Assembly: GCF_900111275.1 (NCBI RefSeq) | Contig: NZ_FOGR01000005.1 | Span: forward strand, 1-64,000 | DNA: 64,000 nucleotides | Source: Rhizobium sp. NFR03 | GTDB taxonomy: Bacteria; Pseudomonadota; Alphaproteobacteria; Rhizobiales; Rhizobiaceae | Direction of reading: 5' to 3' | Shown: piece by piece, positions 8,618-18,475 of the stretch | How the letters are laid out: each line of letters begins with the position of its first letter | Position numbering within the stretch: position 1 is the stretch's first letter | The notes under the pieces: model-generated | Databases searched by the model: none | Told to the model about the DNA's origin: nothing | Seen by the model: only the letters and a program-made list of their open reading frames with translations | Program-made: the position numbers and the translations under genes

Positions 8618-9277
8618 ATGCTAAATCAGGGCGAACTTGATCTATCCCGGAGGGATCTTCTAATGGCCTCCGCGGCAACCGTCGCGGCAAGCGGCGTCGC
8701 CTCCAAGGCCCGCGCACAGCAGGCCGAGGTGCCGGCTGGCGCGAAGATCGGAATTCCGGCCGGCGAGACCTCCAGCGTCTCCTTCAAGGTCAACGGCCAG
8801 GACCAGACCCTGTCGGTCGACAACCGCACGACGCTTCTGGACGCCCTTCGGGAGCATCTGCATCTGACCGGCACCAAGAAGGGCTGCGATCATGGCCAGT
8901 GCGGCGCCTGCACTGTCATGGTGGATGGACGGCGGATCAATTCCTGTCTGTCGCTCGCCATCATGCATGAGGGCGACGAGGTCGTCACGATCGAGGGCCT
9001 TGGCGAGCCCGGCAAGCTTCACCCGATGCAGGCCGCTTTCGTGAAGCATGACGGCTACCAGTGCGGCTACTGCACGCCCGGGCAGATCTGTTCGTCCGTC
9101 GCTGTGCTTGAGGAGATCAAGGCGGGAATGCCGAGCCACGTCACGGGCGATCTGACAGCCAAGGTCGCGTTCAGCCTGGAGGAAATCCGCGAGCGGATGA
9201 GCGGGAACCTCTGTCGATGCGGGGCCTACTCCAACATCGTCGACGCCATTGCGGACGTCGCGGGGAGGCCGGCATGA
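8618..9277 (+). CDS. paoA: Tat-exported 2Fe-2S subunit of periplasmic aldehyde oxidoreductase (copy 2)
   Basis: A 219-residue iron-sulfur subunit. The N terminus carries a twin-arginine signal (LSRRDLLM followed by a hydrophobic Ala-rich run and an ARAQQ cleavage region), so the assembled enzyme is expected in the periplasm. Both 2Fe-2S motifs are present: [12 protein letters not shown] with INSCL, and QCGYCTPGQ with NLCRCGAY. The ATG at 8618 has GGAG at a good distance; upstream in-frame ATGs at 8564, 8582 and 8606 would lengthen the region before the RR motif. First gene of a coupled three-gene operon. Confidence 0.92.
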   Translation: MLNQGELDLSRRDLLMASAATVAASGVASKARAQQAEVPAGAKIGIPAGETSSVSFKVNGQDQTLSVDNRTTLLDALREHLHLTGTKKGCDHGQCGACTVMVDGRRINSCLSLAIMHEGDEVVTIEGLGEPGKLHPMQAAFVKHDGYQCGYCTPGQICSSVAVLEEIKAGMPSHVTGDLTAKVAFSLEEIRERMSGNLCRCGAYSNIVDAIADVAGRPA

Positions 9278-10224
9278 AGTCCTTCACCTATGAGCGCGCA
9301 ACCTCCGTCGAAGCCGCTACCAAGGCGGCTGCTGCCCATGATGCTGCCCGGTTTATCGCCGGCGGCACGAACCTGCTCGACCTCATGAAGCTCGAGATCG
9401 AGACGCCGACGCATCTGATCGACGTTAATACGCTGGGGCTCGATACGATCGAGGCGACATCGGAGGGGGGCTTGCGGATCGGAGCGCTCGTGCGCAACAG
9501 CGATCTGGCTGCGGACGAACGGGTGCGCCGCGACTATGGTCTTCTGTCGCGCGCGCTTCTGGCCGGGGCCTCCGGGCAGCTGCGCAACAAAGCGACAACA
9601 GCTGGCAATCTCCTTCAGCGGACGCGCTGTCCCTATTTCTATGACACGAACCAGCCTTGCAACAAGCGCCAGCCGGGCAGCGGCTGTTCCGCCATCGACG
9701 GGTTCAGCCGTCAGCTCGGCATCGTGGGCATCAGCTCGTCCTGCATCGCCACCCATCCGAGCGATATGGCGATCGCCATGCGGGTGCTCGATGCCGTCGT
9801 GGAGACGGTCGGTTCGGACGGTGCCAAGCGCAGCATCCCGATCGCCGATTTCCACCGGCTGCCGGGCGACACGCCGCATATCGAGACAGAGCTGAAGAAG
9901 GGCGAGATCATCACGGCGGTCGTGCTGCCGAAGCCGATCGGCGGCAAGCAGATCTACAGGAAGGTTCGCGATCGTGCGTCCTATGCCTTTGCGCTCATCT
10001 CGGTCGGCGCGGTGATCCAGCCGGACGGGACGGGTCGCGTCGCTGTCGGCGGGGTCGCCCACAAGCCGTGGCGTCTCGATGCCGCCGACGAGGATCTTCC
10101 GAGCGGTGCCGGCCGGGTGACGCGTCGCCTGCTGCTCGATGCCCAGCCGACGGAACACAATGCCTACAAGGTGAAGCTGGTCGAGCGGACGCTTGGCGCT
10201 GTTCTTGCCGAAGCGAAGGGTTGA
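9274..10224 (+). CDS. paoB: FAD-binding subunit of periplasmic aldehyde oxidoreductase (copy 2)
   Basis: A 316-residue FAD subunit, nearly the length of E. coli PaoB. It contains the FAD motif [12 protein letters not shown], the 4Fe-4S-type cysteine insert ([18 protein letters not shown]) and a C-terminal CO-dehydrogenase-flavoprotein-like domain. The ATG at 9274 overlaps the stop of the 2Fe-2S gene (ATGA) and has GGGAGG upstream. It has no signal of its own and would be carried across the membrane with the Tat-tagged partner. Confidence 0.92.
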   Translation: MKSFTYERATSVEAATKAAAAHDAARFIAGGTNLLDLMKLEIETPTHLIDVNTLGLDTIEATSEGGLRIGALVRNSDLAADERVRRDYGLLSRALLAGASGQLRNKATTAGNLLQRTRCPYFYDTNQPCNKRQPGSGCSAIDGFSRQLGIVGISSSCIATHPSDMAIAMRVLDAVVETVGSDGAKRSIPIADFHRLPGDTPHIETELKKGEIITAVVLPKPIGGKQIYRKVRDRASYAFALISVGAVIQPDGTGRVAVGGVAHKPWRLDAADEDLPSGAGRVTRRLLLDAQPTEHNAYKVKLVERTLGAVLAEAKG

Positions 10225-10228
10225 GATC

Positions 10229-12427
10229 ATGAAGTTCGATACACCTGCAACAGAGAACCCGATCGACCGCATGACGGTGGTCGGCAAGCCCATCGAGCGC
10301 ATCGACGGGCAGATGAAGACGACCGGCCGCGCGAAATATGCCTATGAGTGGCACGACGATGCCATGCCTTACGCTTACGGCTACCCGCTTGGTGCCGCGA
10401 TTGCCAAGGGACGCATCCGCGCGATGGATGTGTCCGCTGCCGCTCAGGCACCCGGTGTCATTACGATCGTCACCAGCGACAGCATGCCGGACCTGAAGAA
10501 GGCCAAGCGCAATACGGCTAAACTCTTCGGCGGCAAGGACATCCACCACTACCATCAGGCCGTGGCCGTCGTCGTCGCCGAGACCTTCGAGCAGGCGCGT
10601 GCCGCTGCGCATCTGATCAAGGTGGACTACGAGGAAGGCAAGGGCGCATTCGACCTGGAAGCCTCGATGGAAAGCGCCAGGAAGCCCGAAGATGGAGAGC
10701 CGGATTCGGCGGCTGGGGATTTCGCGTCGGCCTTCGACGCGGCTACCGTCCAGTTCGACCAGACCTATACGACGCCGGATCAGTCGCATGCCATGATGGA
10801 ACCGCATGCGTCCATCGCTGCCTGGGACGGTGACGCGCTGACGGTGTGGACATCGAGCCAGATGATCGATTGGTGGAGGTCCGATCTGGCCACCGCGCTC
10901 GACATGGACAAGGAGAAGATCCACATCATGTCGCCTTTCATCGGCGGCGGGTTCGGGGCAAAGCTCTTCCTGCGCTCGGATGCAGTGCTGGCGGCGTTGG
11001 CCGCGCGCGCGGCGCGTCGCCCGGTAAAGGTTGCGCTGCCCCGGCCGTTCCTCATGAACAACACGACGCACCGGCCGGCAACGATCCAGCGGATCCGCAT
11101 CGGCGCCGGGCAGGACGGCAAGATCACGGCAATTGCCCATGAGAGCTGGTCCGGGGACCTCGAAGGCGGTGGCCCAGAGACAGCGGTGCAGCAGACGCGA
11201 CTGCTCTATGCCGGAGCCAACCGCATGACCGCCACGCGGCTTGCCGTCCTCGATCTTCCCGAGGGCAACGCCATGCGTGCGCCGGGCGAGGCGCCCGGCC
11301 TGATGGCGCTCGAAGTGGCCATGGACGAAATGGCGGAAAAGCTCGGGCAGGACCCGGTCGCCTTCCGCATCCTCAACGATACGCAGGTCGATCCGGAAAA
11401 GCCGGAGAAGGCTTTTTCACATCGCGATCTCGTCGGCTGCATGAAGCTCGGAGCCGAGCGTTTCGGCTGGGACAAGCGCAGCACGCGCCCCGGCAGCGTG
11501 CGGGATGGCGACTGGTTGGTGGGCATGGGTGTCGCCGCTGCGTTCCGCAACAATATGGTCATGGCATCCGGCGCTCGCATCAAGCTCGATCGCGAGGGCA
11601 TTCTCACCGTCGAAACCGACATGACGGACATCGGCACCGGCAGTTACACGATAATCGCCCAGACGGCAGCGGAAATGCTGGGCCTGCCGCTGGACCGCGT
11701 GGCCGTCAATCTCGGCGACTCCCGCTTTCCGGTCTCGTCCGGTTCCGGTGGGCAGTGGGGTGGCAACAGCGCCACGGCTGGCGTTTATGCCGCTTGCGTC
11801 AAGATGCGGGAAGCCATTGCGCAGTCGCTCGGTTTCAACGCCGAGAGCATCGACTTCGCCGATGGCATGGTCATCTCCGGCGACCGGCGCGTGCCCTTGG
11901 CGGATGCTGTCCGGGAAGCACCGCTCATCGTCGAGGATACGATCGAGTACGGGGATATCTCCGAAGAGCAGCAGCAGTCGACCTTTGGCGCGCATTTCGT
12001 GGAAGTCGGCGTCGATATCGCCACGGGTGAGGTCCGCATCCGTCGCATGCTCGCCGTCTGCGCGGCAGGCCGGATCCTCAATCCGATGACGGCGCGCAGC
12101 CAGGTGATCGGCGCAATGACGATGGGTGTCGGCGGTGCCCTGTCCGAGGAGCTGGCGGTCGACAAGAAGCGCGGCTTCTTCGTCAACCACGATCTTGCCG
12201 GCTACGAGGTGCCCGTGCATGCGGACATTCCGCATCAGGAGGTCATCTTCATGGACGAGACCGACCCCATGTCGTCGCCGATGAAAGCGAAAGGCGTCGG
12301 CGAGCTCGGACTTTGCGGTGTGGCAGCGGCGATCAACAATGCCGTCTACAATGCGACGGGTATCCGGGTCAGAAACTACCCGGTGACGCTCGACAAGCTG
12401 ATCGGTGCGCTTCCCCAGATCAGCTGA
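10229..12427 (+). CDS. paoC: Molybdopterin-binding subunit of periplasmic aldehyde oxidoreductase (copy 2)
   Basis: The 732-residue catalytic subunit, the same length as E. coli PaoC. Landmarks are PFIGGGFGAK, MRAPGEAPG and the catalytic Glu in KGVGELGLCG. It starts 4 bases after the FAD-subunit stop. The Mo cofactor in this family is usually the cytosine dinucleotide form, added by a PaoD/XdhC-like chaperone; no such gene is seen here, so maturation must be encoded elsewhere. Family enzymes detoxify aromatic aldehydes; the substrate here is not known. Confidence 0.92.
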   Translation: MKFDTPATENPIDRMTVVGKPIERIDGQMKTTGRAKYAYEWHDDAMPYAYGYPLGAAIAKGRIRAMDVSAAAQAPGVITIVTSDSMPDLKKAKRNTAKLFGGKDIHHYHQAVAVVVAETFEQARAAAHLIKVDYEEGKGAFDLEASMESARKPEDGEPDSAAGDFASAFDAATVQFDQTYTTPDQSHAMMEPHASIAAWDGDALTVWTSSQMIDWWRSDLATALDMDKEKIHIMSPFIGGGFGAKLFLRSDAVLAALAARAARRPVKVALPRPFLMNNTTHRPATIQRIRIGAGQDGKITAIAHESWSGDLEGGGPETAVQQTRLLYAGANRMTATRLAVLDLPEGNAMRAPGEAPGLMALEVAMDEMAEKLGQDPVAFRILNDTQVDPEKPEKAFSHRDLVGCMKLGAERFGWDKRSTRPGSVRDGDWLVGMGVAAAFRNNMVMASGARIKLDREGILTVETDMTDIGTGSYTIIAQTAAEMLGLPLDRVAVNLGDSRFPVSSGSGGQWGGNSATAGVYAACVKMREAIAQSLGFNAESIDFADGMVISGDRRVPLADAVREAPLIVEDTIEYGDISEEQQQSTFGAHFVEVGVDIATGEVRIRRMLAVCAAGRILNPMTARSQVIGAMTMGVGGALSEELAVDKKRGFFVNHDLAGYEVPVHADIPHQEVIFMDETDPMSSPMKAKGVGELGLCGVAAAINNAVYNATGIRVRNYPVTLDKLIGALPQIS

Positions 12428-12451
12428 CGAGCGAATTGTCTTTTGCTCTTG

Positions 12452-12478
12452 AGGCTGGCGCTTTCGGAGTGCCAGCCT
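12452..12478 (+). terminator. Candidate terminator hairpin after the pao operon
   Basis: AGGCTGGC (12452-12459) pairs with GCCAGCCT (12471-12478) across an 11-nt loop, 25 bases after the paoC stop. The following T tract is short (TTAT), so termination may be partial and the next gene could be read through. Confidence 0.45.
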
Positions 12479-12519
12479 TATGTCGCTTTGGTGGAAACGG
12501 GTTCGGGAGGACGTCAGCG

Positions 12520-12831
12520 ATGATCCGGCATATCGTGCTTTTGAAATTCAAGGACAGTGTATCGGAAGCCGACAAGCAGTCGATCTATCATGAGCTGGAA
12601 GCGCTGAAGGAGCATGTCGATGGCATCCGCGCCTTTCATGCCGGCCCGAATGTCAGCGTCGAGACCGAGATGATGCGTGGCTTCAACGATGTGTTCTGGT
12701 TCGATTTCGACAGCGCGGCCGTTCGCGATGCCTATCTGGTTCATCCGCACCATCAGGCAGCTGGCGCGCGGATTGTCGCCCATACCAGGGGCGGGTCGGA
12801 CGGCGTCATCGTTGTCGACCTTGAGATCTGA
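12520..12831 (+). CDS. Dabb (stress-responsive A/B barrel) domain protein
   Basis: A 103-residue single-domain protein with the ferredoxin-like dimeric alpha/beta-barrel pattern: MIRHIVLLKFK at the start, a central helix, FNDVFWFDFDS, then YLVHPHHQ. The start at 12520 has GGGAGG nine bases upstream. The family includes stress-induced proteins and small cyclases or hydrolases, so no reaction is assigned. It follows paoC on the same strand by 92 bases, with a hairpin between. Confidence 0.82.
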   Translation: MIRHIVLLKFKDSVSEADKQSIYHELEALKEHVDGIRAFHAGPNVSVETEMMRGFNDVFWFDFDSAAVRDAYLVHPHHQAAGARIVAHTRGGSDGVIVVDLEI

Positions 12832-12902
12832 CCGATAAGCCACGTCGATTCATTGCCTTCCGCCCGATGTAAACCCAACGGGAAAAACGCGTTTCTCGCA
12901 GA

Positions 12903-15230
12903 TCAGACGGTCAGGACCTGCTGCGTTCTCAGTGTTCTTTCGCCGGAGTCCTGTTGCCGCTCCTCCTTCAGCAGGCGCCCGTCTCTTTCCTGAAAGGCTT
13001 TGATCGCTGCGGCCAGCGGCTCGTGGACGCGTCGTCCCTCCGGCGTCATGGCGGCAGAGAGGAGACCGTTCTGGCAGGGACGCCTGTCGTCCCAACCGGC
13101 ATGGTTGACGATCGGGTACAGGCAGAGACCTTCGAGCGGTACGCCGGCCCTCATGGCGGCCAGGGCTTCCTGCGCTACATAGGTGAACCACGCGGCCCGG
13201 CGGTCATCCTCGATGCCGGTTTCGGCGATCATCATGGGCTTGCCGTAGCGGGCGTAGGTTTCGATGAGAATGGTGCGAAGCGGCTTGTACAGCGGATGGC
13301 CGATATCGATAGGCGGACCGCCGTGGATCCACTGGTTGTTGAAGTAATAGTTGACGCCGATGACATCGAGATAGCGCTCGGCACCCCCGATCTGCGGCCA
13401 CAAGTGGCCTGAAATCAGGTCCCATCCCTGAAATTGCGACTGCCGGTGTCCTTCCGCGACCGGTGCCTCCCATGGCCTCGACGGGTCGGTGATGACGTTG
13501 ATCACGGGATCGCAATGGACGAAGCGGGCACGGGGATCAACATCGAGAATGGCGTCCATTCCGGCAATGGCGGCTCGCGCCAGCTGTACCTTCAGTTCGA
13601 AACCGCGACCGTGCGCGAAGGGATTGAGGTAGCCGGCGTCACCCGCGCCCCAGGAGAAGAACGAGATCTCGTTAACCGGGCAATAGAACGGAACGTCGTC
13701 GCTCTCTTCCCGCACGATGCGCGCGCAGGCGCCCGCAAACCGGGCGAAGCGATCCACGAAACGGGGCGTCCAGATATCGATATCGTCAGGCCAGCCGTAA
13801 TGGAGAACATCCCAGATAACCTGCGTACCGGTGTGAGCCGCGGCCTGCAGCATGGGCCGGACACTCGACCAGTCGAAGGCGCCGTGCTGCTCGATCAGGT
13901 GCCATCGAAAGCCGTCGCGCACGGTGCAAATGCCGAATTGTTGTAGCTGGCGGTAGTCGCGTTCGGCATGAACGTCGTGCCCGATATCATCGATCATGTC
14001 GAGGCGGGGGCCGAGCGGTTCCTCTGGCGTCGGGCGCAGGCGATGCGTGGAGCATTCGAACCCGCCCTGTACGAACGACCGGAAAAGACCGGTCGTGCCG
14101 CGCGTGATACGCGTGGCCAGCATATCTTCGAACAGGCGCTCCCACTGCGGAACCACGGCTTCCACGGAGTAGAGGCGCTCGACCTTTTCCCGCAGAGCAC
14201 AGCCCAGCGTCTGGCGGAGACTTGGGTCGGAGATCAGGCGACGTGCGGCATTGGCCACGGACGCCGGGTCGTCATAAGGGACGATAAGCCCGGTCGCGCC
14301 ATCCTCGATCTGCTGAAGCGCGCCGTTGTCGGGCGTCGATATGACCGGCAGTCCGGCGGCTCCGGCTTCGGCGATGACATGCGGCATCCCTTCGCCGCGA
14401 GAAAGCCAGACGAAGATGTCAAAGGCCTGAAGCAGGTCCGGAATGTCCTTCCGGTCACCGAGGAATTGCAGCACATCCGACAGTCCGAGAGCTGTGGCGC
14501 GTTGCTGCAACTCTTCGGCATATTCGGGCATGAAGGCATCCGGTCCGCCAACGATGACGAAGCGGGCATCCGCGTTTTCGGCTTTGATCAGCGCCGCCGC
14601 CTTGATGACGTCCCCGACGTTCTTCTTCGGATCGAGCCGCCCGACCCAGCCGATCAGAATATGCCTGTCTGAGAGGCCAAGGCTGGCGCGCATCGATGCT
14701 CGTTGCAACGGATCGAAGGCCGAGAGATCGACCATGGAGGGAATCTCGATCGCATCCGCCTCGCGGCCCGGCATGCGCGACGCCGCGGCATCGCGGATGG
14801 AGCGGCAGACGCCGACATAGCGTGTTGTCAGGTGCTTGGGCCCGGCCAGGGCCTCGGAGACCAGCCCGCCATGCTCGATCAGCGGTGGACGGATGTGCAG
14901 TCGTTCGAGCGCCGGATAGATATCGGCGACGTTCTGACAGGACACGACGACATCATAGCCGGGAACCTTGCCGGCGAGATAGGAGACGGTATCCTCGAAC
15001 GACATGGTGTAGGGAGCCGTGTCCACGGAAACGCCGAGATCCCGCAACTGCTCGTGCGTCTGCTCCGGCATGCCGGGCTTGCGAAAGCACGCAACCACAT
15101 CGATCCGATAGCGTTCGGGATCAAGCGCCTGTGCCAGAAGCCGGACTTCCGTCTCCTCTCCGCCGACGACCAGCCACGCGAAGACGAAGAGGATACGGAT
15201 GGGCTGGTCCCCCGATGCTGCCTCCATCAT
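12903..15230 (-). CDS. Fusion: GT4-type glycosyltransferase + GH1-like glycoside hydrolase
   Basis: A 775-residue two-domain protein. Residues ~10-375 are a GT-B glycosyltransferase (GT4): WVGRLDPKKN, then the donor-binding SRGEGMPHVIAEAGAAGLPV with its E-x7-E pattern. Residues ~395-750 resemble a family 1 glycoside hydrolase; the expected acid/base is E521 in CPVNEIS and the nucleophile E670 in MIAETG. Keeping a sugar-adding and a sugar-cleaving or transglycosylating domain in one chain is unusual. It overlaps the upstream gene by 4 bases (ATGA) and ends the four-gene operon. No membrane segments are visible. Confidence 0.85.
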   Translation of the reverse strand: MMEAASGDQPIRILFVFAWLVVGGEETEVRLLAQALDPERYRIDVVACFRKPGMPEQTHEQLRDLGVSVDTAPYTMSFEDTVSYLAGKVPGYDVVVSCQNVADIYPALERLHIRPPLIEHGGLVSEALAGPKHLTTRYVGVCRSIRDAAASRMPGREADAIEIPSMVDLSAFDPLQRASMRASLGLSDRHILIGWVGRLDPKKNVGDVIKAAALIKAENADARFVIVGGPDAFMPEYAEELQQRATALGLSDVLQFLGDRKDIPDLLQAFDIFVWLSRGEGMPHVIAEAGAAGLPVISTPDNGALQQIEDGATGLIVPYDDPASVANAARRLISDPSLRQTLGCALREKVERLYSVEAVVPQWERLFEDMLATRITRGTTGLFRSFVQGGFECSTHRLRPTPEEPLGPRLDMIDDIGHDVHAERDYRQLQQFGICTVRDGFRWHLIEQHGAFDWSSVRPMLQAAAHTGTQVIWDVLHYGWPDDIDIWTPRFVDRFARFAGACARIVREESDDVPFYCPVNEISFFSWGAGDAGYLNPFAHGRGFELKVQLARAAIAGMDAILDVDPRARFVHCDPVINVITDPSRPWEAPVAEGHRQSQFQGWDLISGHLWPQIGGAERYLDVIGVNYYFNNQWIHGGPPIDIGHPLYKPLRTILIETYARYGKPMMIAETGIEDDRRAAWFTYVAQEALAAMRAGVPLEGLCLYPIVNHAGWDDRRPCQNGLLSAAMTPEGRRVHEPLAAAIKAFQERDGRLLKEERQQDSGERTLRTQQVLTV

Positions 15231-18200
15231 GCGCCGACCTTGAAGACGACCTGCAGGAAGTCGGGGCGACGCTCCACGAGATCCTGAAGGAAAGCAGGGC
15301 CGTCTTCGAACGGTACGACATGCGTGATCATGTGCTCGCGGATCGCAGCACCGTCATGGCGCAGCAGATCGACGGTTTCGCGTGCGAGGCGCTGCCGGTT
15401 CCAGAGCGCGGACAGGCCGCGTGGCACGCGGTTGATCTGGGCGCAGCGGATGTTGAGGCCGTTGTGGTGGAATTCCTCGCCGAGACGCAGATGATCCGCG
15501 CCGCCTTGGTAGAAGGCGAGATCGATGACGGTTCCCTGCGGACGCAGGGCCTTCAGCGCGGTCTGGAGACTGCCCGAATGCGCACGTGTCTGAAAGACCA
15601 GATCGGCGCCACGCCCCAAACCGCCATCATGCCAGCGGGCCTTCGCGTGCTGCCAGGCCTGATCCTCCGTCATGGCCGTAAGGCCCATGGCCTCGGCCTT
15701 TGCGCGACGGAAGTCGGACGGATCGGTGATGACGACGTCGGATGCTCCGAGCTTGCGGGCAAACAGCGCCGTCATCAGGCCGACGGTGCCCGCGCCGATG
15801 ACCAGCACGGGTCGCCCGGCAACGCCGACACCGAGTGATGCGACCTGAGTGCCCATGGCTTCGGCGTCGGCATGAAGGATACCGTTTGCGGCGATCGGCC
15901 CCATCTGGGCGACCAGGACGCCGAGAAGCGGATCGATCTCCGCCGGCATGGGAACGAGGACATCATGATAGGGGTCTGCCGTATGGCCTGTCTTGTGCGC
16001 ATAGGTCGTTGCCAGCACGTCGCCTTCGGCGTACCCGCCGGCGCGGGATTCCGCCACGCGGGCGACTTCCATGTAGCCAAGGAAGGGTACGGGGTAATGC
16101 AGGTCCGGCTCGTTCTCGATGAAGACGCCACGGCCGGCATCGAAGCGCGAGCGGAAGTAGGGATTTGTGTTTTTCAGGAACGTCAGTTCGGTGCCGGCGG
16201 ACAGCCCGGTATAGAGCGTTTCCAGGCGTACCTGGCCGTCGGCAGGCGGGCCTTCCTCATACTCGAAGACATAGGCGCGTCCGGGTGCCTCGATGCCCAG
16301 CGAGCGGATCTTGCGATGGCCCGGCGGCATTCCGCGTGGCGCTTCCTCCGGACGCGGCTGGAACCGGAGCGTTGCCGGCGGTGTCCTCGCGCTCTCGGTG
16401 ATGTCGAGATGCACCGGCTCGCCGCTGCGTGACGAGGCGACGACGGCGAGTGCCAGACGGTGCGTGGCGACGGCGTCGGCATAGGGGCAGCGAATGCGGT
16501 TCTCAGCCCCCCGCACCGCGTCGATGAAGTCCCGGTCCTCCCGCCAGACCGGATCGCCGTCTGCCTGGCGAACCGGCCGGCCGCGACCGACATCGACCAT
16601 GATGTCGCGGTCGGTCAGCTCGATGGCGAGCTTGTCGGCAAAGATGTGCAGACCGACGCGGTGGCTCCAGCCGAGAAGGCAGGTCGAGGCGATGTTGGCG
16701 ACGACGCCGGACTGGAAGGTAAGGCTGGCGGTGCTGACTGTGGGAACGTCGAGACCGGGGAAGTCCTGACGGTCGGCATGGCCCGCACGGCCATAGACCT
16801 CGGTGACTTCGCCGATCAGAAAGCGCGCCAGATCCAGAAGATGCGTCGTCTGCTCGACCATCTGGCCGCCCGACTTGTCTTCTTTCCACCACCATTGCGG
16901 CGGCGGCGTCGAATCCAGCCAGTAACCGGATAATAGCTGGGCGGGGTTGTCCGTCAGCAGTGCGCGGGCTTCCTCCACGGTGTCGAGATAGCGCCAGTGA
17001 TAGCCGACCGCCGTCACGAGGTTCTTCGCCGCGATGCCGGCTGCGATCTCTTCGGCAAGAGCGATGTCGAGCGACACCGGCTTTTCAACGAAGAACGGAA
17101 TACCATGGGCAATCAGATCGCGCTCCGGTTCGCCATGGGCAAAAGGCGGCACGCAGATGTAGACGGCGTCCAGGCGTTCGTTTTCCAGCATGTCGCGATG
17201 GCTGGTGAAGGATTTCGCGCCGAAGCGACGGGCCGCGTCATCGGCGCGGGCCGAATCCGGATCGGCAAACGCAACCAGTTCCACATCCTCGAAGGTTGCG
17301 AGAATGTCGAGATGGCGGTGGGCGATGCCCCCGACGCCGATGAAGCCGAGACGGGTCTTTTGCATGGAATGGTCCTTTTGCAGGGATAGGTTCGGCGTCA
17401 GGAAAGGCCGGTAGACGGAGGCTGTTTCCGCCGCCATTCGGGCGGCAGAGAAGTGTTGGCGGAAGCGATCCAGCCCGATCCTTCCGACAGCCGCGCGCCC
17501 GGCGGGATCATCGAGAGCCCGCGCGATCGTGTCGGCCAGCGAGGCTGGATGTCCGGGTTCGGCGAAGAAGGCGTGATCCTCGCCCAGCGCCTCCACGGTG
17601 CCGCCGATCTTCGTGGCCGCTACGGGTATGCCGAGAGACATGGCTTCCAGCACGGCGAGCGGCAGGCCCTCGAACAGGGAGGGGAGGACGAAGAGATCGG
17701 CGCATGCGACGAGATCCGCGATATCCTCGCGGTGGCCGAGGAAATGAATGACATCGGCAATGCCGAGTTCGTTCGCCAAATTCCCGATCCGGGCTTCCTC
17801 TTCGCCCGATCCGACGAGAAGAAGAACGATGGAGGGGTGGCGCTCGATGACCGCTGGCAGGGCGCGGATCAGGGACGCGTGGTCCTTCTGTGCCGAGAAG
17901 CGCGCGACGGAAAGGAGGACGGTACGGTCGGAAAGATCCATGGCCACGTTCGGCCGTTCCGCTTTCGGCTCGAGCGGGAAGATGCCGTTGCGGACCACCG
18001 TCATACGCGATGGGTCGAGATGGCGGTCCATATAGGTTTTGCGCGAGGCTTCGGACACGACGATATGATGGGCGAGGGCAGCGGTTTCCGCTTGGTAATG
18101 TGCTTGCTGGTCCGGGTCGGTCAGCAGATAGGGGAGGTGCTCCGTGCGGATGACGGGAATGCCGGCCGCGATGCCCGAAGCTGCAAGCGTATGGCCTTCC

Positions 18201-18475
18201 CATCCGATGCCGGCATGAACATGCAGCAGATCGATACCCGCCCGTCTCAGCCATGCCTGCAACTCATCGGCAGGCACGAGATCCTTGACGGCAATACCCC
18301 GCCTCGCGGCTTTGGTCAGAAGATGGTTGGCCCTTTCGGGATCGGCTATCAGGAAAACATCGTGATCCGGCGCTAATCCGCGTGCCAATGCCAGCATGTG
18401 CTCGCCCAGCCCCGAAGGGTCAAGGCTGTCGGTGGCGAGAACGATGCGCGGGCGTCTTGCTGACTGCTCAGGCAT
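15227..18475 (-). CDS. Fusion: GT4 glycosyltransferase + Gfo/Idh/MocA oxidoreductase + medium-chain dehydrogenase
   Basis: One open frame of 1082 residues. Residues 8-365 are a GT4 glycosyltransferase (LLSVARFSAQKDH, then SLFEGLPLAVLEAMSLGIPV). Residues 371-~700 are a Gfo/Idh/MocA NAD(P)-dependent sugar oxidoreductase (RLGFIGVGGIAHRH; VEKPVS). Residues ~725-1082 are a zinc-type medium-chain dehydrogenase (VLVIGAGTVGLMTALFARK). An internal ATG at 17365 (Met371) is preceded by AAAAGGA at good spacing, so the 712-residue oxidoreductase pair may also be made alone; that form resembles proteins annotated as bi-domain oxidoreductases. It overlaps both neighbours by a few bases. Likely makes and transfers a modified sugar. 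Confidence 0.85.
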   Translation of the reverse strand: MPEQSARRPRIVLATDSLDPSGLGEHMLALARGLAPDHDVFLIADPERANHLLTKAARRGIAVKDLVPADELQAWLRRAGIDLLHVHAGIGWEGHTLAASGIAAGIPVIRTEHLPYLLTDPDQQAHYQAETAALAHHIVVSEASRKTYMDRHLDPSRMTVVRNGIFPLEPKAERPNVAMDLSDRTVLLSVARFSAQKDHASLIRALPAVIERHPSIVLLLVGSGEEEARIGNLANELGIADVIHFLGHREDIADLVACADLFVLPSLFEGLPLAVLEAMSLGIPVAATKIGGTVEALGEDHAFFAEPGHPASLADTIARALDDPAGRAAVGRIGLDRFRQHFSAARMAAETASVYRPFLTPNLSLQKDHSMQKTRLGFIGVGGIAHRHLDILATFEDVELVAFADPDSARADDAARRFGAKSFTSHRDMLENERLDAVYICVPPFAHGEPERDLIAHGIPFFVEKPVSLDIALAEEIAAGIAAKNLVTAVGYHWRYLDTVEEARALLTDNPAQLLSGYWLDSTPPPQWWWKEDKSGGQMVEQTTHLLDLARFLIGEVTEVYGRAGHADRQDFPGLDVPTVSTASLTFQSGVVANIASTCLLGWSHRVGLHIFADKLAIELTDRDIMVDVGRGRPVRQADGDPVWREDRDFIDAVRGAENRIRCPYADAVATHRLALAVVASSRSGEPVHLDITESARTPPATLRFQPRPEEAPRGMPPGHRKIRSLGIEAPGRAYVFEYEEGPPADGQVRLETLYTGLSAGTELTFLKNTNPYFRSRFDAGRGVFIENEPDLHYPVPFLGYMEVARVAESRAGGYAEGDVLATTYAHKTGHTADPYHDVLVPMPAEIDPLLGVLVAQMGPIAANGILHADAEAMGTQVASLGVGVAGRPVLVIGAGTVGLMTALFARKLGASDVVITDPSDFRRAKAEAMGLTAMTEDQAWQHAKARWHDGGLGRGADLVFQTRAHSGSLQTALKALRPQGTVIDLAFYQGGADHLRLGEEFHHNGLNIRCAQINRVPRGLSALWNRQRLARETVDLLRHDGAAIREHMITHVVPFEDGPAFLQDLVERRPDFLQVVFKVGA
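17363..17378 (-). promoter_or_regulatory. Internal ribosome binding site and start inside the triple fusion
   Basis: On the minus strand AAAAGGACCATTCC-ATG sits exactly at the junction between the glycosyltransferase and the Gfo/Idh domain. The sequence and spacing are as good as those of true starts in this operon, which suggests a second product of 712 residues or an ancestral gene boundary lost by stop-codon removal. Confidence 0.5.
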
